Positions 17,987 through 27,276 of a DNA stretch of 64,000 nucleotides are shown piece by piece. The DNA comes from Nocardioides cynanchi (lineage in GTDB: Bacteria; Actinomycetota; Actinomycetes; Propionibacteriales; Nocardioidaceae), in the NCBI RefSeq assembly GCF_008761635.1, contig NZ_CP044344.1, positions 248,001 to 312,000 of the forward strand. The letters run 5' to 3'. A model generated the notes under the pieces. It was not told the DNA's origin, made no database searches, and worked only from the letters and a program-made list of their open reading frames with translations. Position numbers and translations under genes: made by a program. Each line of letters begins with the position of its first letter. Position 1 is the stretch's first letter.

Positions 17987-19504
17987 ATGGCGAAGACCCT
18001 GGCCGAGAAGGTCTGGGACGAGCACCTGGTCAGGTCGTCCGGCCCGGCCGGTGACGAGCCGGACCTGTTGTTCATCGACCTGCACCTGATCCACGAGGTG
18101 ACCTCCCCCCAGGCCTTCGACGGGCTCCGCATCGCGGGCCGCCAGGTCCGGCGTCCGGACCTGACCCTGGCGACCGAGGACCACAACGTCCCGACGATCG
18201 ACTGGGACCAGCCGATCAAGGACCCCGTCTCCCGCACCCAGGTCGAGACGCTGCGCCGCAACGCCGGGGAGTTCGGCATCCGCCTGCACGCCCTCGGCGA
18301 CGTCGAGCAGGGCATCGTCCACGTCGTCGGCCCGCAGCTCGGGCTGACCCAGCCGGGCATGACGATCGTCTGCGGTGACTCCCACACCTCCACCCACGGC
18401 GCGTTCGGAGCCCTCGCCTTCGGCATCGGCACCTCCGAGGTCGAGCACGTGCTGGCCACCCAGACCCTGCCGCAGCAGCGACCGAAGACCATGGCCGTCA
18501 ACGTCACCGGCACCCTCCCCGACGACGTCACCGCCAAGGACCTCGTGCTCACCCTGATCACCCAGACCGGCACCGGCGGCGGGCCGGGGTACGTCGTGGA
18601 GTACCGCGGCCCGGCCATCGAGGCGCTCTCGATGGAGGGCCGGATGACCGTGTGCAACATGAGCATCGAGTGGGGCGCCAAGGCCGGTCTGATCGCGCCG
18701 GACGAGACGACGTACCGCTACCTGAGCGGACGTCCCGGCGCACCCCAGGGTGACGACTGGGACGCCGCGGTCGCGCACTGGCGCACGCTGCTCACCGACG
18801 ACGACGCACAGTTCGACCAGGAGATCACCCTCGATGCGAGCGCGGTCACGCCGTTCGTCACCTGGGGCACCAACCCCGGTCAGGGCGTCCCCCTGAGTGG
18901 TGCTGTGCCCGACCCGCTCGACTTCGAGGAGGCCAGCGACCGGGTCGGTGCGCAGAAGGCCCTGGAGTACATGGGCCTCGCCGCCGGTACGCCGATGCGC
19001 GAGATCGCGGTGGACACGGTCTTCGTTGGCTCGTGCACCAACGGCCGGATCGAGGACCTCCGCGTCGCTGCCGCGATCCTCGAGGGCCGCCACGTCGCCC
19101 CGGGGACGCGCCTGCTGGTCGTGCCCGGCTCGGTGCGGGTGCGGCTGCAGGCCGAGGACGAAGGGCTCGACGTCATCGTCAAGGAGGCCGGCGGCGAGTG
19201 GCGGGGTGCCGGCTGCTCGATGTGCCTCGGCATGAACCCCGACCAGCTCGCGCCGCAGGAGCGCAGCGCCTCGACGTCCAACCGCAACTTCGAGGGGCGC
19301 CAGGGCAAGGGCGGCCGTACCCACCTGGTGTCGGTGCCCGTCGCCGCGGCGACCGCGATCCGCGGGACCCTCAGCTCACCGGCCGACCTGCCGCCGCTGG
19401 TCGATGGAGGCCCGTCGGTGGTCGAGCGAAGTCCGTCGGTGGTCGAGCGAAGCCCGTCGGAGGTCGAGCGAAGTCGAGACCACGACCCGACAGGAGCCGA
19501 GTGA
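17987..19504 (+). CDS. leuC: 3-isopropylmalate dehydratase large subunit
   Basis: 505 residues. With LeuD it isomerises 2-isopropylmalate to 3-isopropylmalate, and also citramalate to methylmalate. The 4Fe-4S cysteines are in [10 protein letters not shown] and [22 protein letters not shown] and [13 protein letters not shown] are active-site blocks. The normal protein ends near [14 protein letters not shown]; about 35 extra residues follow, of which [21 protein letters not shown] come from a 21-bp tandem repeat at 19411-19473. The stop overlaps the leuD start by one base (TGATG). Confidence 0.96.
   Translation: MAKTLAEKVWDEHLVRSSGPAGDEPDLLFIDLHLIHEVTSPQAFDGLRIAGRQVRRPDLTLATEDHNVPTIDWDQPIKDPVSRTQVETLRRNAGEFGIRLHALGDVEQGIVHVVGPQLGLTQPGMTIVCGDSHTSTHGAFGALAFGIGTSEVEHVLATQTLPQQRPKTMAVNVTGTLPDDVTAKDLVLTLITQTGTGGGPGYVVEYRGPAIEALSMEGRMTVCNMSIEWGAKAGLIAPDETTYRYLSGRPGAPQGDDWDAAVAHWRTLLTDDDAQFDQEITLDASAVTPFVTWGTNPGQGVPLSGAVPDPLDFEEASDRVGAQKALEYMGLAAGTPMREIAVDTVFVGSCTNGRIEDLRVAAAILEGRHVAPGTRLLVVPGSVRVRLQAEDEGLDVIVKEAGGEWRGAGCSMCLGMNPDQLAPQERSASTSNRNFEGRQGKGGRTHLVSVPVAAATAIRGTLSSPADLPPLVDGGPSVVERSPSVVERSPSEVERSRDHDPTGAE
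19411..19483 (+). repeat. Family R repeat as three 21-bp units inside the leuC 3' end
   Basis: Units at 19411-19431, 19432-19452 and 19453-19473 share CCGTCGGTGGTCGAGCGAAG with few changes; TCGAGACCAC (19474-19483) closes the last as a palindrome half. The 21-bp length keeps the frame and encodes a 7-residue repeat at the LeuC C-terminus. The core matches the element at 13065-13090. Confidence 0.85.
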
Positions 19505-20103
19505 TGGAGGCGTTCACCACCCACACCGGCATCGGCGTGCCGCTGCGGCGCAGCAACGTCGACACCGACCAGATCATCCCAGCCGTCTATCTCAAGCGCG
19601 TGACCCGGACCGGCTTCGAAGACGGCCTCTTCGCGGCCTGGCGCAACGACCCCGGGTTCGTGCTCAACCAGCCGGCCTACTCGGCCGGCTCGGTGCTCGT
19701 GGCCGGACCCGACTTCGGCACCGGCTCCTCGCGTGAGCACGCCGTCTGGGCGTTGCAGAACTACGGCTTCCGGGTGGTGATCTCGCCACGTTTCGGGGAC
19801 ATCTTCCGCGGCAACTCCGGCAACGCCGGCCTGCTCGCCGCGCAGGTCGACGAGAAGGTCGTGCTGCGGCTGTGGGACCTGCTCGAGGCCGAGCCCGGTA
19901 CGACGATCACCGTCGACCTGACCACCCGCACGCTCCGTGCGGGGGACGGGCCCGACGCGGTCGAGGACTCCTTCGACATCGACGACTACACCCGCTGGCG
20001 CCTGCTCGAGGGTCTCGACGACATCGCGCTGACCCTCACCCAAGAGGCCGACATCACGGCGTACGAGCAGAAGCGCCCGTCCTGGAAGCCCGCCACGCTC
20101 TAG
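19504..20103 (+). CDS. leuD: 3-isopropylmalate dehydratase small subunit
   Basis: 199 residues, the partner of Leu[16 protein letters not shown] near residue 19 and [17 protein letters not shown] near residue 69 are the LeuD signatures, with SRE contacting substrate. The start is coupled to the leuC stop. The TAG stop (20101-20103) is also the first half of a -10 element for the next gene. LeuCD lies 13 kb from cimA and serves both routes. Confidence 0.96.
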   Translation: MEAFTTHTGIGVPLRRSNVDTDQIIPAVYLKRVTRTGFEDGLFAAWRNDPGFVLNQPAYSAGSVLVAGPDFGTGSSREHAVWALQNYGFRVVISPRFGDIFRGNSGNAGLLAAQVDEKVVLRLWDLLEAEPGTTITVDLTTRTLRAGDGPDAVEDSFDIDDYTRWRLLEGLDDIALTLTQEADITAYEQKRPSWKPATL

Positions 20104-20106
20104 GGT
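20101..20106 (+). promoter_or_regulatory. -10 element TAGGGT built on the leuD stop codon
   Basis: TAG of leuD followed by GGT makes TAGGGT, 8 nt before ATG 20115. It is the second case in this window of a stop codon that doubles as a leaderless -10. Confidence 0.55.
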
Positions 20107-20114
20107 CTCGCCGC

Positions 20115-20624
20115 ATGGGCGGCGTGAGACTGGTGACGGAGGTCGGTGAAGTGACCGTCCGCACCCACGAGCCCGCGGATGCCGAGGAACTTCGTCGGCT
20201 GCTGGCCGAGAACGCCGAGCACCTGATGTCGTCGGGCGACTACCGCGACGAGATCGCCACGACGGCCTCGCAGTGGCGCGAGCAGTTCGCTACCGCCGGC
20301 GACGGCAGTGCCGCGACCTGCTCGTTCGGGATCTGGCTGGACGAGCGCGAGCTGGTCGGCCGGATCGTCCTGACGCCGGTCGCACCTCCGTCGTACGCCG
20401 TGGGCTACTGGGTTACGAATCCCCAGCAGGGCAAGGGATTCGCGTCCGCGAGCCTGGCTGCCATCGTGCGTCATGCCGCGACCCTGGGGGCCACGGATCT
20501 GTTTGCCGGGGTCAACCATGGCAACGCCGCGAGCCGCCGGGTGCTGGAGAAGTGCGGGTTCGTCGAGGTCGCGGACGTCGACACCTACACGCGTTTTCAT
20601 CGCCGGATCGACCCCTTGGGGTGA
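20115..20624 (+). CDS. GNAT acetyltransferase (RimJ/RimL-like)
   Basis: 169 residues. The fold shows [15 protein letters not shown] at the start, [17 protein letters not shown] as the acetyl-CoA loop (QGKGFA for QxxGxG) and [19 protein letters not shown], typical of the RimJ/L ribosomal-protein acetyltransferase group. The target is unknown. ATG 20115 comes 12 nt after the leuD stop and is best explained by the leaderless promoter at 20101. Confidence 0.85.
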   Translation: MGGVRLVTEVGEVTVRTHEPADAEELRRLLAENAEHLMSSGDYRDEIATTASQWREQFATAGDGSAATCSFGIWLDERELVGRIVLTPVAPPSYAVGYWVTNPQQGKGFASASLAAIVRHAATLGATDLFAGVNHGNAASRRVLEKCGFVEVADVDTYTRFHRRIDPLG

Positions 20625-20729
20625 CCTCGACGGCGTCAGCAAGTGCCGAGAATGGCGCGGTTGAGCCGGATTCTCCGCAAAAAGTTCGCAAGAAACAGTC
20701 GCGTGAGTGACGTCGAGACGCGTCGGGGG

Positions 20730-20796
20730 TACTAGCGTTCGGCGAAGCATGTCGGACATCCGTCCGACCAAGATCGTTTTCGTTGGAAGGGAAGCC
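20730..20796 (+). promoter_or_regulatory. hup promoter and 5' leader with small hairpin
   Basis: TACTAG/TAGCGT at 20730-20738 gives a possible -10. The leader of about 50 nt contains a perfect 7-pair hairpin GTCGGAC-ATCC-GTCCGAC (20751-20768) and the strong ribosome-binding site GGAAGGGAAG (20785-20794). The long structured leader contrasts with the leaderless neighbours and fits a highly expressed gene. Confidence 0.5.
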
Positions 20797-21438
20797 GTGA
20801 ACAAGTCTCAGCTCATCGACGCGCTCGCTGCGCGTTACGAGGGGAACCGTAAGCAGGCACAGCACGCGCTCGAGTCCGTCCTGGACACGATCACCCGTGA
20901 GGTGGCCAAGGGCGAGAAGGTCGCGATCACGGGCTTCGGCTCGTTCGAGAAGCGGGTCCGCGAGGCACGCTGGGTGCGCAACCCGCAGACCGGCGCCAGG
21001 ATCAAGGCCAAGAAGACCGCCGTGCCCAAGTTCTCGGCGGGCGCGGACCTGAAGAACGTCGTCTCCGGAGCGAAGAAGCTTCCCAAGCTGACGCTGACCG
21101 CTCCGGCCGCCGCAGCCAAGAAGGCCACCGCGACGGCGAAGAAGGCGGCTCCCGCGAAGAAGGCGGCGCCGGCGAAGAAGGCCACGGCCACCAAGGCCGC
21201 TCCGGCCAAGAAGGCCGCACCGGCCAAGACCGCCGCCAAGAAGGCGACGCCGGCGAAGAAGGCCACCCCGGCCAAGAAGGCCACCGCCAAGAAGGCGACC
21301 CCGGCCAAGGCGGCTCCGGCCAAGAAGACCGTCGCCAAGAAGGCGCCGGCGGCGAAGAAGACGACCGCCACGAAGGCACCGGCGAAGAAGGCCCCCGCCC
21401 AGAAGGCTCCGGCCAAGAAGACCGCCAAGAAGTCCTGA
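20797..21438 (+). CDS. hup: Histone-like DNA-binding protein HU with long lysine-rich tail
   Basis: 213 residues. Residues 1-90 are the HU fold ([41 protein letters not shown]). The rest is a tail of about 115 residues made of [12 protein letters not shown] repeats, as in mycobacterial HupB; such tails bind DNA like histone H1 and are acetylated. GTG 20797 follows GGAAGGGAAG. A strong terminator follows the stop. Confidence 0.95.
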   Translation: MNKSQLIDALAARYEGNRKQAQHALESVLDTITREVAKGEKVAITGFGSFEKRVREARWVRNPQTGARIKAKKTAVPKFSAGADLKNVVSGAKKLPKLTLTAPAAAAKKATATAKKAAPAKKAAPAKKATATKAAPAKKAAPAKTAAKKATPAKKATPAKKATAKKATPAKAAPAKKTVAKKAPAAKKTTATKAPAKKAPAQKAPAKKTAKKS

Positions 21439-21448
21439 CGTCAGCACT

Positions 21449-21480
21449 CGAAGGGGGCCACCGTCCGGTGGCCCCCTTCG
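21449..21480. terminator. Bidirectional terminator between hup and cofC
   Basis: CGAAGGGGGCCACC and GGTGGCCCCCTTCG make a perfect 14-pair stem around GTCC, between converging genes. Confidence 0.85.
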
Positions 21481-21496
21481 CTGTGTCCGGACCCGC

Positions 21497-22108
21497 TCAG
21501 CTGAGCAGCGCCAGGCGGGTGTGCGCACCCACGCCGAGCGCCTCTGCCGCAGCGAGCGCGGCGGCGTCGTCCACGTCGAGCCGCAACGAGGCCAGGTCGC
21601 CGGGTACTTCGGCCGCACCGCTGTCGAGATGGGCCTGCCGCGAGCCACGCCCGAAGTGTGGCGCGAAGGCGTCGTACGGCGCCGTGTAGAGCGTGGTGCC
21701 GACCCGCTCGCGGTCAGCCACGAAGCGCGCCCCCGAGGCCCAGGCGAGGGCGGTCTCCAGGTCGGCCGGCAGCAGCGCCGGCAGGTCGGCGCACACGGCG
21801 ACCGGGGTGGCTTCGGGCCAGCGGCGTCTCGACTCCGCGGCCGCCAGGCGGAGGCTCTCGTTGAGGTCGGACGTCACGCCGTCGGGGATCGTCTCGCACC
21901 CGGCATTGCGCAGGTCCCCGGCGAAACCGGCGTCGTCGGTGACCGCGAGCACCGCACTCACGCCGCCGGTGGCCAGGCAGGCGCGGGCGGTGTCGAGCGC
22001 GAACGCCGCGGCGAGGGTACGCCGTCGGTCGGGGTCGACCTCCAGGCGCGACTTGCCGCGCGCCGGTGGCTTGACCGGGAGCAGGACGACGTACCCAGAA
22101 GTTGGCAT
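21497..22108 (-). CDS. cofC: 2-phospho-L-lactate/phosphoenolpyruvate guanylyltransferase (coenzyme F420)
   Basis: 203 residues. [14 protein letters not shown] is the nucleotide-binding start of the CofC/FbiD nucleotidyltransferase family, and [16 protein letters not shown] is its metal-binding part. The enzyme activates PEP (or phospholactate) with GTP in F420 synthesis. fbiA/fbiB are not in this window; a lone cofC is common in actinobacteria. ATG 22108 has CAGGAT 7 nt upstream on the minus strand (22121-22116), close to a leaderless -10. Confidence 0.88.
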   Translation of the reverse strand: MPTSGYVVLLPVKPPARGKSRLEVDPDRRRTLAAAFALDTARACLATGGVSAVLAVTDDAGFAGDLRNAGCETIPDGVTSDLNESLRLAAAESRRRWPEATPVAVCADLPALLPADLETALAWASGARFVADRERVGTTLYTAPYDAFAPHFGRGSRQAHLDSGAAEVPGDLASLRLDVDDAAALAAAEALGVGAHTRLALLS

Positions 22109-22209
22109 CGCGACGATCCTGTCAGGGAGCCGTGGCAGGGCCTCGACCGAGTAGCCTGCTCTGGACCCGGCGACGAGGGAGGTGCCGGCCCGACGACGTG
22201 GAGGACGCA

Positions 22210-22980
22210 GTGGCGGTGCGACCCGTGCGACGCCTGCAGCAGCGGCGCGGCTGGGCCTGGAACCTCGCGGTGCCGATCGTCAAGCCGACCCTGCTCGCGA
22301 CCACGAAGCGCACCTGGATCGACGGTGACAAGATCCCCGCCACCGGTGGCTGCATCCTGGTCTTCAACCACGTCTCGCACATCGACCCGCTCACCGCCGC
22401 GCACATCGTCTACGACCACGGTCGGATGCCGCGCTACCTCGCCAAGTCGGGCCTGTTCAAGAACCCCGCGCTCGGCTACTTCCTGCGGTCGGCCGGCCAG
22501 ATCCCGGTCGAGCGGCTGAGCAAGAACGCGATCGGCGCGTTCGACGCAGCGGTGCAGGCGGTGCGGGCCGGTGAGTGTGTGGTGGTCTATCCGGAGGGCA
22601 CGCTGACGCGCGACCCTGATCTGTGGCCGATGGCCGGCAAGTCCGGCGCGGCGCGGATCGCCCTCGAGACCGGGGCGCCGGTGATCCCGATCGGGCAGTG
22701 GGGCGCGCACGACCTGCTCTACCCCTACGCCAAGAAGCCGCACCTGTTCCCGCGCACGCAGATCACCATGAAGGTCGGGGACCCGGTGCCCCTCGACGAC
22801 CTGGCCGCGATCCAGCCGCGCACCCTCGAGGTGATCGGCAAGGCGACCGGCCGGATCATGGACGCGCTGACGGCGCTGGTCTCCGACCTCCGCGGCGAGC
22901 CCGCGCCGGCCGAGCGGTTCGACCCGCGCCGGGCCGGGGTCCGTCCCACCGGCAACCCCGCGAAGAAGGAGCACCGATGA
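22210..22980 (+). CDS. plsC: 1-acyl-glycerol-3-phosphate acyltransferase-like protein
   Basis: About 256 residues. The acyltransferase motifs are NHVSHIDP (HX4D) and VVYPEGTLTRDP (EGT). The protein would acylate lysophosphatidate or a related acceptor at the membrane. The start is uncertain: GTG 22198, 22210 and 22216 are in frame; 22210 and 22216 both follow GAGGA (22201-22205). A -10 (TAGCCT, 22152-22157) precedes. The stop overlaps gpsA (ATGA), so the two phospholipid genes are coupled. Confidence 0.9.
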   Translation: MAVRPVRRLQQRRGWAWNLAVPIVKPTLLATTKRTWIDGDKIPATGGCILVFNHVSHIDPLTAAHIVYDHGRMPRYLAKSGLFKNPALGYFLRSAGQIPVERLSKNAIGAFDAAVQAVRAGECVVVYPEGTLTRDPDLWPMAGKSGAARIALETGAPVIPIGQWGAHDLLYPYAKKPHLFPRTQITMKVGDPVPLDDLAAIQPRTLEVIGKATGRIMDALTALVSDLRGEPAPAERFDPRRAGVRPTGNPAKKEHR

Positions 22981-23978
22981 CCCGGGTCTGCGTGCTCGGG
23001 GCGGGTTCCTGGGGTACGGCGTTCTCGCTCGTGCTCGCCGACGCCGGCAACGACGTGACGTTGTGGGCGCGCCGGGAAGAGGTGTGCGAGACCATCAACC
23101 GCCGGCGCGAGAACACCGACTACCTGCCCGGCGTCGAGCTGCCCGAGGGCGTCAGCGCCACCCATGACACCGAGCGAGCGCTGAGCGGCGCCGAGGTCGT
23201 GGTCTTCGCGGTGCCGTCCCAGACCTTCCGGGCCAACCTCGAGCAGTGGGCGCCGTACATCCCCGCCACGGCGGTGATGGTCTCGCTGATGAAGGGGGTC
23301 GAGCTCGGGACGCTGCGGCGCATGAGCGAGGTGATCGCCGAGGTCACCGATGCGGGACCCAGCCGGATCGCCGTGGTCAGCGGTCCCAACCTCTCGCACG
23401 AGATCGCGCAGCGCGAGCCGGCCGCATCCGTGGTCGCCTGCGCGGACGAGGACGTCGCCCGGCGGGTGCAGGATCTCGTGCACGGCCCGGCGTTCCGCCC
23501 CTACACCAGCCTCGACGTCGTGGGCTGCGAGCTGGGAGGTGCCTACAAGAACGTCGTGGCCCTCTCGGTCGGGATGGCGGTCGGGCTCGGCTTCGGCGAC
23601 AACACCACGGCATCGGTGATCACCCGCGGCCTGGCCGAGACCGCGCGGCTGGCGATGGCGATGGGAGCCGATCCGCTGACCCTGATGGGGCTGGCCGGGC
23701 TCGGCGACCTGGTCGCCACCTGCTCCTCGCCGCTGTCCCGCAACCGCACGTTCGGGGAGAAGCTCGGCCTCGGCATGACGACCGCCGAGATCGTCGCCTC
23801 CACCCGGCAGGTCGCCGAGGGCGCGAAGTCCTGCTCCTCGCTGCTCGCCCTGGCGGAGAAGCTCGACGTCGACGCCCCCATCGCCGAGCACGTCGAGGCC
23901 GTCGTCGCCGGCCGGATGACCGCCCCCCAGATGATGGAGTCCTTCGTGGCGCGGGAGACCAAGTCCGAGCGGGAGTGA
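22977..23978 (+). CDS. gpsA: Glycerol-3-phosphate dehydrogenase [NAD(P)+]
   Basis: 333 residues. The Rossmann start is VLGAGSWGTAFSLVLADAG. SLMKGVELGTLRRMSEV and GGAYKNVVALSVGMAVGLGFGDNT (catalytic Lys) are typical, as is GLGDLVATCSSPLSRNR. It makes sn-glycerol-3-phosphate for phospholipids, fitting its coupling to plsC. AAGAAGGAG lies just upstream. The 3' end abuts a palindrome. Confidence 0.96.
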   Translation: MTRVCVLGAGSWGTAFSLVLADAGNDVTLWARREEVCETINRRRENTDYLPGVELPEGVSATHDTERALSGAEVVVFAVPSQTFRANLEQWAPYIPATAVMVSLMKGVELGTLRRMSEVIAEVTDAGPSRIAVVSGPNLSHEIAQREPAASVVACADEDVARRVQDLVHGPAFRPYTSLDVVGCELGGAYKNVVALSVGMAVGLGFGDNTTASVITRGLAETARLAMAMGADPLTLMGLAGLGDLVATCSSPLSRNRTFGEKLGLGMTTAEIVASTRQVAEGAKSCSSLLALAEKLDVDAPIAEHVEAVVAGRMTAPQMMESFVARETKSERE

Positions 23979-23988
23979 GCCGGGGTTG

Positions 23989-24081
23989 GTTTCACCGGTT
24001 CACCGGGGAAACCTGACGTTCTCGGCCGAAACATCGCGGCAGAACGTCAGTGGTCGCGCGAGATCCTCCCCGGTCGACCGG
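23989..24081. repeat. Composite intergenic palindrome, family P, copy 2
   Basis: TTCACCGGTTCACCGGGGAA (23991-24010) matches the outer arm of copy 1 in 19 of 20 positions. A hairpin with perfect arms CTGACGTTCT (24013-24022) and AGAACGTCAG (24041-24050) contains CTCGGCCGAAAC, and a worn right arm (TCCCCGGTCGACCGG) lies at 24067-24081. TGGTCGCGCGAGA (24051-24063) is shared with copy 3. It lies between converging gpsA and the trans-sulfuration gene. Confidence 0.75.
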
Positions 24082-24093
24082 CCGCAGAGGGGA

Positions 24094-25161
24094 TCAGGCC
24101 AGCCCGTCCAGTACGACGGACAGGTCGGTCCAGAGGTCCTCGACGTCCTCGATCCCGACGCTGAGCCGGACCAGCCCGTCGGGGATCGTCGCCGGCTCGG
24201 ACTTCCACCGCCGCCGACGCTCGAGACTCGACTCCACGCCGCCCAGCGAGGTGGCGTGCACCCACAGCCGGGTGCCATGGGTCAGCAGGTCGGCGCCGTC
24301 GGCGCCGCCGTTCAACACGATGGACACGATCCCGCCGAAGCCCGGGTAGCGGACCTCCGCGATCGCCCGGTGCGCACGCAGCCGGCCGACCAGTGCCTGG
24401 GCGTTGCTCTCCGCCCGCTCGACCCGCAGGTGCAGGGTGCGCAGGCCGCGCAGGGCGACCCAGGCCTCCAGCGTCCCGGGGATCGCGCCGATCAGGTCGC
24501 GCCGTCCCTTGAGCACGTCGTACAGCTGGTCGTCGGCGACCACGACGGCACCGAGCACGGCGTCGGCGTGCCCCGAGAGGTACTTCGTCGCCGAGTGCAC
24601 GACGAGGTCGGCGCCCATCGTCAGCGGCCGCTGGCGCAGGGGAGTGGCGAAGGTGTTGTCCACCACGACGTAGGTGCCGGCCTCGTGGGCGGCGGCGGCG
24701 ATCGTCTCGATGTCGGCGACCTCGAGCGCCGGGTTGGTCGGCGACTCGAGCCAGACCAGGGCCGCGTCGTCGCAGGCCTTGACGACCGCGTCGGTGTCGG
24801 TGATGTCGACCAGGTTAACGACGACCCGACCGCGGGACTCGAGATCGGCCAGCTGCATCACGGTGCCGTTGTAGGCGTGGCGGGGCGCGACCACGGTGGC
24901 CCCTTGGCCCACCAGGTCGAGCACGGTGGCGACCACGGCGAGGCCCGACGCGAACGACAGGCACCGGCCGCCCTCGAGCGCTCCCAGGGCCTCCTCGAAG
25001 GCGGTCCACGTCGGGTTGCCGTAGCGGCCGTACTCGACGTCGCCGCCCGCGACGTACGTCGCCGCCATCGTGATCGGGACGTTCAGCGGCGCGTCCGGCA
25101 CGTGCTCGGGACGGCCGGCCGTGACGGCCGTGGTGGCGGGAGACCAGGTGGGTTCGGTCAT
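24094..25161 (-). CDS. Cystathionine gamma-synthase / trans-sulfuration PLP enzyme
   Basis: 355 residues. YGRYGNPTWTAFEEALGALE and HSATKYLSGHADAVLG (PLP lysine) mark the Cys/Met metabolism PLP family. Discrimination between gamma-synthase, gamma-lyase and methionine gamma-lyase is not possible by eye. ATG 25161 is preceded by TACCCT (25174-25169) with a 7-nt gap on the minus strand. It diverges from ddl. Confidence 0.9.
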   Translation of the reverse strand: MTEPTWSPATTAVTAGRPEHVPDAPLNVPITMAATYVAGGDVEYGRYGNPTWTAFEEALGALEGGRCLSFASGLAVVATVLDLVGQGATVVAPRHAYNGTVMQLADLESRGRVVVNLVDITDTDAVVKACDDAALVWLESPTNPALEVADIETIAAAAHEAGTYVVVDNTFATPLRQRPLTMGADLVVHSATKYLSGHADAVLGAVVVADDQLYDVLKGRRDLIGAIPGTLEAWVALRGLRTLHLRVERAESNAQALVGRLRAHRAIAEVRYPGFGGIVSIVLNGGADGADLLTHGTRLWVHATSLGGVESSLERRRRWKSEPATIPDGLVRLSVGIEDVEDLWTDLSVVLDGLA

Positions 25162-25168
25162 GCTCCCG

Positions 25169-25205
25169 AGGGTACGGCGAGCAGCGGCCGCACCCCCGGT
25201 AGGGT
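25169..25205. promoter_or_regulatory. Divergent leaderless promoters (trans-sulfuration gene / ddl)
   Basis: TACCCT on the minus strand (25174-25169) lies 7 nt before ATG 25161. TAGGGT (25200-25205) lies 8 nt before ATG 25214. The two start codons are only 52 bp apart. Confidence 0.6.
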
Positions 25206-25213
25206 CGCCTGCG

Positions 25214-26344
25214 ATGACCGATCCACCGAGCCACCACCGCAAGCCCCGCGTCGCGATCGTGTTCGGCGGACGCTCCAGCGAGCACGCGATCAGCTGCGTC
25301 ACCGCCGGCAGCGTCCTCGACGCGATCGACCGGACGACGTACGACGTGATCCCGATCGGGATCGCCACCGACGGTCGCTGGGTGCTCGAGTCGGGCGACC
25401 CCGAGCGGCTCCGGATCACGGGGCCCGACCAGCTGCCCAGCGTCGACGGTGAGCGGGCCCCGATCGCCCTCCTGCGCGAGACCGACAGCACCGACCTCGT
25501 CGTCCACGAGCCCTCACAGCCGCCACAGACGCTGGGCGAGGTCGACGTCGTCTTCCCGCTCCTGCACGGCCCGTGGGGCGAGGACGGCACGATCCAGGGG
25601 ATGTTCGAGATGGCCGGCGTCCGCTACGTCGGCGCCGGGGTGCTGGCCAGCGCGGTCGGCATGGACAAGGCCTACGCCAAGATCGTGCTGAAAGCCGCCG
25701 GCCTGCCGGTGATGCCGTCAGTGACGGTGTCCGCGCGCGAGTGGTACCGCGACCCCGACGGCGTACGCCATCGCGTCGCGGACCTCGGCTTCCCGCTGTT
25801 CGTCAAGCCCGCGCGAGCCGGCTCGAGCATGGGGATCAGCAAGGTGCACGGCCCCTCCGAGCTCGATGCCGCGATCGAGGAGGCGCACCGGCACGACCCG
25901 AAGGCGCTGGTCGAGCAGGCCGCCGTCGGCGCCCGCGAGGTCGAGTGCGGCGTCCTGGAGGCCCTCGACGGTACGCCGGAGACCAGCGTGCCCGCGGAGA
26001 TCCGGATCGGGGGCGAGCACGAGTTCTACGACTTCGCGGCCAAGTACCTCCCCGAGGAGCACACCGAGCTCGACGTCCCGGCCGACCTCCCCGACGAGGT
26101 CGCCACCGAGCTGCGCGAGATGGCGGCCCGTGCGTTCGAGGCGATCGGCGGCGAGGGGCTGGCCCGGGTCGACTTCTTCGTGATGCCCGACCACTCGGTC
26201 GTGGTCAACGAGATCAACACGATGCCCGGCTTCACCCCGACCTCGATGTATCCCCGGATGTGGGCCGCCACCGGGGTCGACTACCCCGCCCTGGTCGACC
26301 GGCTGATCCGGCTGGCCCTCCGCCGGGGCACCGGCCTGCGCTAG
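25214..26344 (+). CDS. ddl: D-alanine--D-alanine ligase
   Basis: 376 residues, ATP-grasp enzyme joining two D-Ala for peptidoglycan. FGGRSSEHAISCVTAGSV at the start, LHGPWGEDGTIQGMFEM, PARAGSSMGISKV and the metal-binding VNEINTMPGFTPTSMYP are all present. Leaderless promoter at 25200-25205. It converges with the DUF3515 gene 28 bp downstream. Confidence 0.96.
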   Translation: MTDPPSHHRKPRVAIVFGGRSSEHAISCVTAGSVLDAIDRTTYDVIPIGIATDGRWVLESGDPERLRITGPDQLPSVDGERAPIALLRETDSTDLVVHEPSQPPQTLGEVDVVFPLLHGPWGEDGTIQGMFEMAGVRYVGAGVLASAVGMDKAYAKIVLKAAGLPVMPSVTVSAREWYRDPDGVRHRVADLGFPLFVKPARAGSSMGISKVHGPSELDAAIEEAHRHDPKALVEQAAVGAREVECGVLEALDGTPETSVPAEIRIGGEHEFYDFAAKYLPEEHTELDVPADLPDEVATELREMAARAFEAIGGEGLARVDFFVMPDHSVVVNEINTMPGFTPTSMYPRMWAATGVDYPALVDRLIRLALRRGTGLR

Positions 26345-26372
26345 GACGGACCAGAGACCGGGCGGCCGGCGG

Positions 26373-26864
26373 TCAGCGGCAGGGCTGCACGAGCCGGGTG
26401 TACTGCTTGACCACCGGGGCCAGCTCCACCATCGCCGCGGCCACCCCGCTCGGACGGTACGACGCGGGGATCGTCACCTGGAGGACGGGCCGGTAGCCGG
26501 CCGTCGTCATCACCACGTCGGCGGACTGGTCGTTGACCTGGCTGTCGGGGACGAACCAGCCGACGCCGTCGGCCTCCTGGCAGGCCGATCTCCTGGTGAA
26601 GTCCGACGGGACCGGGACGCCGCACTGGACGACGATCGCCGGGTCGCCCCAGGCCGCCCCCAGGGCCTCGGCCGGCTGGGTCTTGCGCTTCCCCTGGTCG
26701 GCGACGTGGTCGGGCAGGGCGTTGGTGACCCGCTGGCAGCGAGCCTGGTCGGCGGGCGTGAGCCGCAGCGTCGGGACCGTCACCGGCTCCTTGCCGCACC
26801 CGGCCAGGACGACGGCCAAGAGCGCCGCCGGCACGACGGCGAGGCCCACCGGACGGGCCGACAT
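26373..26864 (-). CDS. DUF3515 lipoprotein
   Basis: 163 residues. The signal peptide ends in the lipobox LAGC (C23), so the mature protein is lipid-anchored outside the membrane. Four further cysteines (e.g. QCGVPVP, RRSACQEADG, QPCR) could form disulfides. The domain is the actinobacterial DUF3515 family and sits between ddl and thiL, as is usual. ATG 26864 gives the short signal; an upstream start at 26918 would add 18 arginine-rich residues and is less likely. Confidence 0.85.
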   Translation of the reverse strand: MSARPVGLAVVPAALLAVVLAGCGKEPVTVPTLRLTPADQARCQRVTNALPDHVADQGKRKTQPAEALGAAWGDPAIVVQCGVPVPSDFTRRSACQEADGVGWFVPDSQVNDQSADVVMTTAGYRPVLQVTIPASYRPSGVAAAMVELAPVVKQYTRLVQPCR

Positions 26865-26919
26865 GCGTGCGCCCCGGACCCGAGCGGGTCCGGGGCGCAG
26901 CGGCGACGAAGCGCGCAAG

Positions 26920-27156
26920 TCAGATGTGGACGACAGGGCAGGTCAGCGTGCGGGTGATGCCGTCGAGGTTCTGCACCTTCGACACGACGAGCTTGCCCAG
27001 CTCGTCGACGTTGCGGGCCTCCGCGCGGACGATCACGTCGTAGGGGCCGGTGACGTCCTCGGCGAGGGTCACGCCCTTGACCTGGGCGATCGCGCGAGCC
27101 ACGTCGGCTGCCTTGCCGACGTCGGTCTGGATGAGGATGTACGCCTGGACGACCAT
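26920..27156 (-). CDS. Stand-alone Lrp/AsnC ligand-binding (RAM) domain protein
   Basis: 78 residues equal to the amino-acid binding half of Lrp/AsnC regulators (AYILIQTDVGKAADVARAI, GPYDVIVRAEARNVDELG). There is no helix-turn-helix, so it may bind an amino acid and modify partner Lrp proteins. GGAGGAG (in the reverse complement of 27161-27177) precedes ATG 27156. It diverges from thiL. Confidence 0.88.
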   Translation of the reverse strand: MVVQAYILIQTDVGKAADVARAIAQVKGVTLAEDVTGPYDVIVRAEARNVDELGKLVVSKVQNLDGITRTLTCPVVHI

Positions 27157-27276
27157 CGTGATCTCCTCCGGGTCGGGTGACGGGGTGCGCGGACAACCTA
27201 CCGTGCACCCCGAGGCAGCCGACAGGTCGCCCACCGCCCGGCGCCACGATGCCGGCCGATCTGGTGGGATGGCCCC

